From positions 1 to 13,793 of the forward strand of contig MSJH02000078.1 in NCBI GenBank assembly GCA_001931875.2: DNA of 13,793 bases, in the 5' to 3' direction. Of the stretch, positions 8,447-13,793 are shown in pieces; the stretch's first letter is position 1, and each line of letters begins with the position of its first letter. The notes under the pieces were generated by a model, which had not been told where the DNA came from, did no database searches, and saw only the letters and a list, made by a program, of their open reading frames with translations. Source of the DNA: Byssochlamys sp. IMV 00236. Lineage: Eukaryota > Ascomycota > Eurotiomycetes > Eurotiales > Thermoascaceae. Made by a program: the position numbers and the translations under genes.

Positions 8447-10523
8447 TTAACGGCGTTGAGAGTAGACGTGAGCGAAAGCACGAGTGGTAGCGCGCTTCAA
8501 CTTGGATTGAGCGGACTTGAGGTCATCGGGCTTGGCATCATCAGCAGAGAGTTCCATAAGTTCCATGGCTTCGGCCAAAGCGGTTTCAATAGCTTCACGG
8601 TCAGCACGACGGAGCTTCATGTTGACGTTGGGGTCAGCAATGTTGTTCTCGACTTGGTAGACGTAAGCTTCGAGGTCTTGCTTGGCTTGGACAACGGCTT
8701 CACGTTCCTTGTCAGCATCAGCGTTCTTGGCAGCATCTTGAACCATACGTTCAATATCAGCAGCAGAGAGACGAGTAGAGTTGGAGATGGTGACATCAGC
8801 CTTGCGACCGGTGGTCTTGTCTTGAGCAGTGACCTTCAAGATACCGTTGGCATCGAGATCGAAGGTACAAAGGAGCTCAGGAGTACCACGAGGAGCAGGA
8901 ATAAGACCAGAGAGAGAGAATTCACCGAGAAGGTTGTTTTCCTTGGTCATCAAACGTTCACCTTCGTAGACAGGGAAAGTGACAGTGGTTTGGTTATCGG
9001 CAGCAGTGGTGAAGACCTTGGACTTTTGACAAGGGATAGGGGTGTTACGGGGAACGACAACAGCCATGATACCACCTTGCATTTCAACACCAAGAGAAAG
9101 AGGAACGACATCCAACAAGAGGAGGTCTTGAGTCTTTTCGTTACCAGCTTGGTTGGTGAGAACAGCGGCTTGAACAGCAGCACCGTAGGCAACAGCTTCA
9201 TCAGGATTGATGGACTTGTTCAATTCCTTGCCACCAAAGAGATCTTGGAGGAGGGATTGGATCTTGGGGATACGGGTAGAACCACCGACAAGAACGATTT
9301 CGTCAATGTCCTTCTTGTCAACCTTGGCATCCTTCAAGACGCGTTCGACGGGTTCGATAGTACCGGCGAAAGCAGCAGAGTTGATTTCTTCAAACTTGGC
9401 ACGAGTGATGTTGGATTGGAAGTCGATGCCTTCGAAGAGAGAGTCAACTTCGACAGTGGTTTGGGTCAAAGAAGACAAGGTACGCTTAGCACGTTCGGAG
9501 GCAGAACGGAGACGACGGAGAGCACGGGCGTCACCGGAGATGTCCTTCTTGTGCTTGCGCTTGATTTCTTGGACAAAGTGGTTGACGAGAGCGTTATCGA
9601 AATCTTCACCACCCAAGTGAGTGTTACCAGCAGTGGCCTTGACAGCAAAGACACCACCAGCGATGGTCAAGAGGGAGACATCGAAAGTTCCTCCACCCAA
9701 ATCGTAGATGAGGACATTGCGTTCCTTCTTGTCGTTGGCATCCAAACCGTAAGCGATGGCTATAATTGTATAAATATCTTGCTATTCTAATACTGCCTAT
9801 AACTTACCAGCAGCAGTGGGTTCGTTGATGATACGAAGAACATCAAGACCAGCAATGACACCGGCATCCTTAGTAGCTTGACGTTGACCTTTAATATAAA
9901 TAGTAAGTTATCCAATTTATCTCGTATCTTTTTTTAAAATACATACTGTCGTTGAAGTAAGCAGGGACAGTGACAACGGCCTTGGTGACCTTCTTGCCGA
10001 GCTTAGCTTCAGCAATTTCCTTCATCTTGATCAAGACCATGGAGGAAATTTCTAATAATTTGTTAGTCACAAAACACCAATGAAATTTTTTAATCTTTTA
10101 CCTTGGGGAGAATAGGTCTTGGTTTCACCTTCAAATTCGACTTGAATGAAGGGGTTTTCGTTTTGTTCGACGACGGTGAAAGGCCAGTTCTTCATGTCAG
10201 CCTTGACATCAGGATCATCGAAACGACGACCGATCAAACGCTTGGCGTCGAAAACGGTGTTCTTGGGGTTCATGGCAGCTTGGTTCTTGGCAGCATCACC
10301 AATGAGACGCTCCTTATCAGAGAAAGCGACATAGGAGGGAGTGGTACGGTTACCTTGTTCGTTGGCAATAATTTCAACACGTTCGGATTCCCAAACACCA
10401 ACACAGGAGTAACTATATATTAAAAGTGTATGTGTAAGCGCGTATGATGTATATAGCATGCTTTTATCAAACTTACGTAGTACCCAAATCAATACCGATA
10501 GCACCCTCGTATTCAGCAGACAT
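8447..10523 (-). CDS. SSB1: Hsp70 chaperone, ribosome-associated Ssb class
   Basis: ATP-driven chaperone; Ssb proteins bind nascent chains at the ribosome exit with the RAC co-chaperone. Five exons: 10477-10523, 10102-10412, 9947-10051, 9808-9888, 8447-9759; introns 48-64 nt; 618 aa (yeast Ssb1 is 613). Hsp70 signatures: IDLGTTYSCVGV near residue 11, [11 protein letters not shown], and [13 protein letters not shown]. The nucleotide-binding domain covers about 1-390, followed by the beta-sandwich substrate domain ([24 protein letters not shown]) and a helical lid. Ssb rather than Ssa is indicated by [36 protein letters not shown], length, absence of the C-terminal GGMP repeats and EEVD, and a basic end [17 protein letters not shown] resembling Ssb LKRVVTKAM. 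Codons are strongly biased, as in RPS6. Divergent from the NDPK gene over 291 bp. I see no three-unit heat-shock element there, which fits the constitutive expression of Ssb. Ssb assignment is about 80% sure; Hsp70 is certain. Confidence 0.96.
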
Positions 10524-10814
10524 TTCTAATAGACTCGCAAAGGAGGAGAAAAAAAGAGAAAGAGCAAGTACAACCGATCTCTTTCACATTGTTATAGTCG
10601 AAAAAAATTTTGTCAGCCGGAGCAAAAAGGTCACTGACCGGAACCCCGCAAGCCACAAAATGCTAAAGTGTGTCAGTGGTTCATTTGATTGGTTTGCACA
10701 ACCGCAAGAGATGGTTTAATGGGGTTCAATCTGAGTTTAGGAGAAACTCCTCTTCTTTTTTTAAAGCCTGTCATGAAGCACACGTTTGTTTTTTTCTTCT
10801 TTATCATTTTTAAC
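10524..10814. promoter_or_regulatory. Divergent Hsp70(Ssb) / NDPK promoter region
   Basis: 291 bp between the two start codons. Seen: a 26-nt all-purine run at 10539-10564, which is a pyrimidine tract 16-41 nt upstream of the Hsp70 ATG; ATTGG at 10688-10692, a CCAAT box in the Hsp70 direction about 165 nt from its ATG; an imperfect palindrome GGTCACTGACC at 10629-10639 whose CACTGAC core recurs inverted as GTCAGTG about 35 nt to the right; and a small hairpin AGGAGAAACTCCT near 10739. No convincing TATA box and no nGAAnnTTCnnGAAn element were found. Function is inferred from location. Confidence 0.5.
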
Positions 10815-11649
10815 ATGTTTGCTCGTGCCGCTGCCCGCTTCGGTAAACAATAGATGAGATAATGGATAAAGAGAACGCGTCATTTCTAATTGTTAACGTG
10901 TGTAGCCGCTAGACCTGCTGCTTCCATGAGAGGTTTATAAAATGACTTTTCTTGAATTGAACATATTTATTAACATATTACAGCTCGCACCTTTGCCACT
11001 GTCAACCGTGCTGCTGTTTCCAGTGCTTCTCGTCACGGCATGACTGTCTGTGCTGCTGTCACTGCTGGTGCTCTTTCCTATGCCTATTTCCAAAGCAAGG
11101 AGCCCGTCTCTGCTGATACCAAGCCTATTGCTGGTGTCAAGTAAGTTGTCTGCGTTTTTGATGGTTGAATGTGTAACTAATTTATTTTCAAGGGGTACTT
11201 TGACCGAACGTACTTTTATTGCCATCAAGGTTCATTGAAATGGAGTCAAGGCGAAAAAAATGACTAATTCTTATTTATAGCCCGACGGTGTCCAACGTGG
11301 ATTAGTCGGTAAGATCATCTCTCGTTTCGAAGAACGTGGATATAAGCTCGTTGGCTTGAAGGCCATTGTTCCTCCTAGAGAATTGGCTGAAAAGCACTAT
11401 GAAGATCTTAGCTCCCGCCCCTTCTTCAAGGGTCTTGTTGACTACATGACCAGCGGTACTCCTGTCATTGCTATGGTAAAATAACAAAAAGTGTGAAATC
11501 ATATAGATTGATTTTTATATTGTTATAGGTTTGGGAAGGTAAGGATGTTGTCAAACAAGGCCGTGCCATGATTGGCGCCACCAACCCTCTTGAATCCGCT
11601 CCTGGTACCATCCGTGGTCAATATGCTGTATGATATATATATATATAAA

Positions 11650-11690
<41 letters not shown>

Positions 11691-11853
11691 CGTCGACTCA
11701 TTCTTTTCATAGATCTCTGTTGGCCGTAACATTATCCATGGCTCTGATTCCTTTGAATCTGCTGAAAAGGAAATCAGCTTATGGTTCGGTAAGGCCGGTG
11801 AACTTGTTGACTGGACTCCTGCCAACGCTGAATGGGTTCAATCTGATAACTAA
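10815..11853 (+). CDS. Nucleoside diphosphate kinase, mitochondrial form
   Basis: Transfers the gamma-phosphate of ATP to other (d)NDPs through a phosphohistidine intermediate. Six exons: 10815-10842, 10984-11140, 11193-11229, 11281-11475, 11529-11627, 11713-11853; introns of 141, 52, 51, 53 and 85 nt; 218 aa. The kinase core starts near residue 64: [18 protein letters not shown] (nucleotide-binding Lys74), [29 protein letters not shown], and catalytic His181 in NIIHGSDS. Family cores are about 150 aa; the extra ~63 N-terminal residues are Arg/Ala/Ser-rich without acids ([20 protein letters not shown]), typical of a matrix-targeting presequence. They are followed by a hydrophobic stretch at about 29-45 that could anchor or arrest the protein in the inner membrane. 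Mitochondrial location is therefore inferred. Codon bias is high. It ends tail-to-tail, 27 bp from the HSBP1 stop codon. Intron 5 contains 39 consecutive A. Confidence 0.95.
11651..11689 (+). repeat. A39 homopolymer in NDPK intron 5
   Basis: Thirty-nine uninterrupted A inside an 85-nt intron, preceded by a TA repeat (11630-11646) and followed by a short stretch ending in the acceptor TTCATAG. Exon phase and protein homology on both sides confirm that it is intronic. Its length is the least reliable part of the assembly. Confidence 0.9.
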
Positions 11854-11860
11854 ATGATTA

Positions 11861-11875
11861 TTTATTGATAATAAA
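11861..11875. terminator. Reciprocal poly(A) signals between NDPK and HSBP1
   Basis: The 27-bp spacer between the convergent stop codons has AATAAA on the plus strand at 11870-11875 (for NDPK) and AATAAA on the minus strand, read from TTTATT at 11861-11866 (for HSBP1). If both are used, cleavage 10-30 nt further on puts each transcript's 3' end inside the other gene's last exon. Confidence 0.55.
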
Positions 11876-11880
11876 AACAA

Positions 11881-12245
11881 TCAATTACTGTTATTGTCAT
11901 GCATTTGCTTTAATGTCTTTTCAATCGTGTTGATGCGCGTATTCATCTCTTCTACTATACACTCAAAAGGTTAGTATTTGTTGATAACCTTTTTTTGGGT
12001 CTTACGCTTTTTATTTATATCTGTGCTCGTTTCATCTAGTTTATTTTGCTAAGAAAGAAAGAGTCAATATGAATAACAATAACAATAGCAAAAAGCTAAT
12101 TGACTATACGATCTTGTCTGCAAGGCCATTAAGCTACAATATATACAATAAGTCCAAAAAGAAGCTAATTAAAAGAAATACTTACAAATGATGTTAAATC
12201 TTCAGGTGCAATTTGCTCATTTGTATTATCCTTATTTGAACTCAT
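11881..12245 (-). CDS. HSBP1: Heat shock factor-binding protein 1 (HSBP1) homologue, 66 aa
   Basis: Small coiled-coil protein; animal HSBP1 is a trimeric/hexameric coiled coil that binds the trimerisation region of HSF1 and dampens the heat-shock response, and has also been linked to WASH-complex assembly. Four exons on the minus strand: 12186-12245, 12110-12133 (24 nt), 12006-12048, 11881-11954; GT-AG introns of 52, 61 and 51 nt, the last with a TACTAAC branch site. No exon is long enough to show as an ordinary open frame. The join keeps frame and reads, from residue 16, DLTSFLNGLADKIQNKL, then ETSTDINKKLEEMNTRIN and TIEKTLKQM. This aligns without gaps to the HSBP1 core (DLTSVVQTLLQQMQDKF..., ...IIGRIDDMSSRIDDLEK), keeping hydrophobic heptad positions and the M-x-x-R-I-x-x-[LI]-E-K motif. 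The last intron ends in TAGTAG, a tandem acceptor. Starts 67 bp from the divergent otubain gene. Family assignment is good; the HSF link here is inference. Confidence 0.85.
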
Positions 12246-12312
12246 ATTTATTGTTTAAAAAGAAGAAGAGAGAAAAAAATGGAATTTTTGTTACTTTTTT
12301 CTCTTGTTCAAC
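12246..12312. promoter_or_regulatory. 67-bp divergent HSBP1 / otubain promoter
   Basis: Only 67 bp separate the two start codons, and this must include both 5' UTRs. The left half is purine-rich and the right half pyrimidine-rich on the plus strand, so each gene sees a pyrimidine tract just before its ATG on its own sense strand for the otubain side and a TTTAAA-rich stretch on the HSBP1 side. No TATA box was seen. Confidence 0.5.
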
Positions 12313-13373
12313 ATGTCTTCTGAAGAACCTGTACTTTCTGATGAACAAATTCTCGAGTTTGAACAACAAATTAAAGACGAAGAAGCCCAAAGGGTAAATG
12401 AAGCATATTGTATATACCTGAGCTCATTCTCTTTTAGGTTCCTCTTGTATGTCAGGACGAGCCTATCAGTAAGCTTGAAGAAGAGTTTAAAGACAATCAG
12501 CAATTTTTAAACAAGATTAAAGTAAACAAGCAATGCAGGCACTTAAGCTCCATTATATAACTGTTGTCTTTTTGTATTAGAACCTGGCGCAGGAGCATGA
12601 TCGTATTAGGAGATGTCGTGGTGACGGTAAATATCTATAAAATGCATACGCGTATATTCACTCATGTATATATATTCTGTCTAGGCAACTGTTTCTTTAG
12701 AGGTAAGTCAACTTGTATTAGATAACGCACATTTATTTAAACATAAACATTCTGTTAGCTGTTGCGTTCAGCTGGTATGAAAAGGCTATGAACGACATCA
12801 GTAACTATGACACCAACCTTGCCAAACTCAAAGAATCATGCAACCTATTAGAATCTGGCGGATTTCAAAAACTTGCTTATGAGGACTTTTATGAAGTAGC
12901 ACTTGAGCAATTTGAAAGATTGGGCCAATACAGAACTGATCCTGATATGCTGCTCGTAAACTTTCAATCAAATGAGATCAGTAATGCGATTATCATGCAC
13001 TTTAGGTTTGTCACGTCTGCTTATCTCCGTATTCATTCAGCTGAATATGAACCATTCATTATTGATGAAATGATCTCTATCGACGAGTTTTGCTCAAGAA
13101 ATGTAGAAGCATTTGGTAGAGAATCTGATCACTTGCAGATTATTGCTGTTAGTAAGGCATTGAATATTCCAATTCATATTGTCTATTTGGATGGCGGAAT
13201 GGAGAACAAGGCAACTGTACATGAATTCTGGCCAACAGAAAAGGATGAATTGGAAAGAACAAAGATTCCCATCAAGTTACTGTACAGACCAGGTAAATAT
13301 CAGTGAAATGAAAACTCATCTTGTTATATTCACGTCTTTAATAGGACATTACGATATTCTCTATCAAAAGTAA
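12313..13373 (+). CDS. Otubain-type deubiquitinase (OTU cysteine protease)
   Basis: Cysteine protease of peptidase family C65 (OTUB1/OTUB2-like), removing ubiquitin, in OTUB1 mainly Lys48 chains; cytosol/nucleus. Six exons: 12313-12393, 12438-12521, 12581-12626, 12685-12702 (18 nt), 12759-13292, 13345-13373; introns 44-59 nt; 263 aa (human OTUB1 is 271). The acidic N-terminal part (EFEQQIKDEEAQRVPLV, residues about 15-31) corresponds to OTUB1 IQQEIAVQNPLVSE. The catalytic triad is complete: Cys73 in GDGNCFFRAVAF, His256 and Asp258 in GHYDILYQK at the extreme C-terminus, with oxyanion Asp70. Conserved otubain segments include VTSAYLRIHSAEYEPFI, EFCSRNVEAFGRESDHLQII and IKLLYRPG. Skipping the 18-nt exon would keep frame and delete exactly GNCFFR, including the nucleophile. 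Codon use is AT-rich, unlike RPS6, Hsp70 and NDPK, suggesting moderate expression. Shares a 67-bp promoter with HSBP1. Whether it is closer to OTUB1 or OTUB2 is not decided; the N-terminal extension favours OTUB1. Confidence 0.95.
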
Positions 13374-13793
13374 TACCGCTTTTACTCAAACAACACAACA
13401 TTGCATAAACATACATTTATCATTGATTAAATAGTTTATTGAAATAAAATGAATATTGGCATACTAAAAATGGAATTTATAGAAAGTAGACTACTAAGGA
13501 CTGTATAAAAAGGGGGGTTATACACTTTCCGGAAAGTAAATTCGCCTATGATCGAAAATAAATACACCCATGGTGAGAACAAAATTCATGTTGCATGAAA
13601 TGTAAATTCGTCGTCGCCAAGAACATTTTCGTAATATCAACAGGTGGGCTCTGTCTTGGAGTTGAAATTAACTTAATATTAGAAATAACCCTCTTTAGTC
13701 TGTTTGTAAAAGTTTAAATTCTTTATTCGGTCTTTCCATGAAATCAGAAGAACATGTAGTCATATTTGACAATGCAAAACTAGCCTGTCCTCA
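13374..13793. other. 3' flank of otubain gene; no gene recognised
   Basis: 420 nt to the window edge. AATAAA at 13443-13448 is a plausible otubain poly(A) signal, 70 nt after the stop codon. A TATA-like TATAAAAA at 13504-13511 followed by GGGGGG and a perfect 14-bp palindrome ACTTTCCGGAAAGT at 13524-13537 could be promoter material for a gene beyond the right edge. The minus strand has one open block of about 54 codons with no recognisable homology, within chance expectation. Confidence 0.4.

Noticed and set aside
8456..9790. Plus-strand frame opposite Hsp70 as a real gene (glutamate dehydrogenase-like annotation)
   Set aside because: It mirrors the strongly biased Hsp70 codons, crosses an Hsp70 intron boundary and has no recognisable domain. 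Kept as a finding only because it is a known annotation trap.
10629..10639. GGTCACTGACC as a nuclear-receptor-like or specific operator
   Set aside because: The centre is imperfect, no factor with this site is known to me in these fungi, and short palindromes of this size are expected by chance; listed only as a component of the promoter region.
11680..11700. A-tract followed by GCGTCGACT resembling an oligo-dT cDNA adaptor (retroposed or vector-derived end)
   Set aside because: The match to adaptor sequence is short and in the wrong orientation relative to the A tract, and both flanks are genuine NDPK intron and exon sequence with correct phase.

Overview
The window is nuclear DNA from an intron-rich, AT-rich early-diverging fungus, most probably a Mucorales member (Mucoromycota). 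Reasons: eight eukaryotic protein genes are packed closely; seven of them carry GT-AG introns (31 counted, nearly all 44-85 nt); intergenic DNA is full of pyrimidine and A/T tracts; and an HSBP1 homologue and a typical fungal homeodomain are present. The genus cannot be fixed from sequence alone.

Layout, left to right: RPS6 (40S ribosomal protein S6, minus, C-terminus off the left edge) diverges from a cytosolic-type inorganic pyrophosphatase gene (plus, 8 exons). An SH3 adaptor gene of Nbp2/Skb5 type (plus, 5 exons, one of 10 nt) follows. A 2.4-kb stretch from 4410 to 6851 has no convincing gene, only weak signs of decayed minus-strand coding sequence. Then come an intronless homeodomain gene (minus), an Hsp70 of the ribosome-associated Ssb class (minus, 5 exons), a mitochondrial-type nucleoside diphosphate kinase (plus, 6 exons), a tiny four-exon HSBP1 gene (minus, 66 aa, too fragmented to appear as an open reading frame) and an otubain-type deubiquitinase (plus, 6 exons). 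The last 420 bases hold no recognisable gene.

Functionally this is mostly core chromosome. RPS6 and the Ssb-type Hsp70 serve translation and nascent-chain folding; pyrophosphatase and NDPK serve phosphate and nucleotide metabolism. HSBP1 (a negative regulator of heat shock factor in animals), Hsp70 and otubain belong to protein homeostasis, but their closeness may be chance. I found no CRISPR array, intact transposon, rRNA, tRNA or novel multi-gene system.

The points most worth a second look are the hidden HSBP1 gene, an 18-nt in-frame microexon that carries the catalytic cysteine of the otubain, a 10-nt obligatory microexon in the SH3 gene, the 27-bp tail-to-tail NDPK/HSBP1 arrangement with reciprocal poly(A) signals, a 67-bp divergent HSBP1/otubain promoter, a 39-A homopolymer in an NDPK intron, and the possible decayed gene in the large gap.
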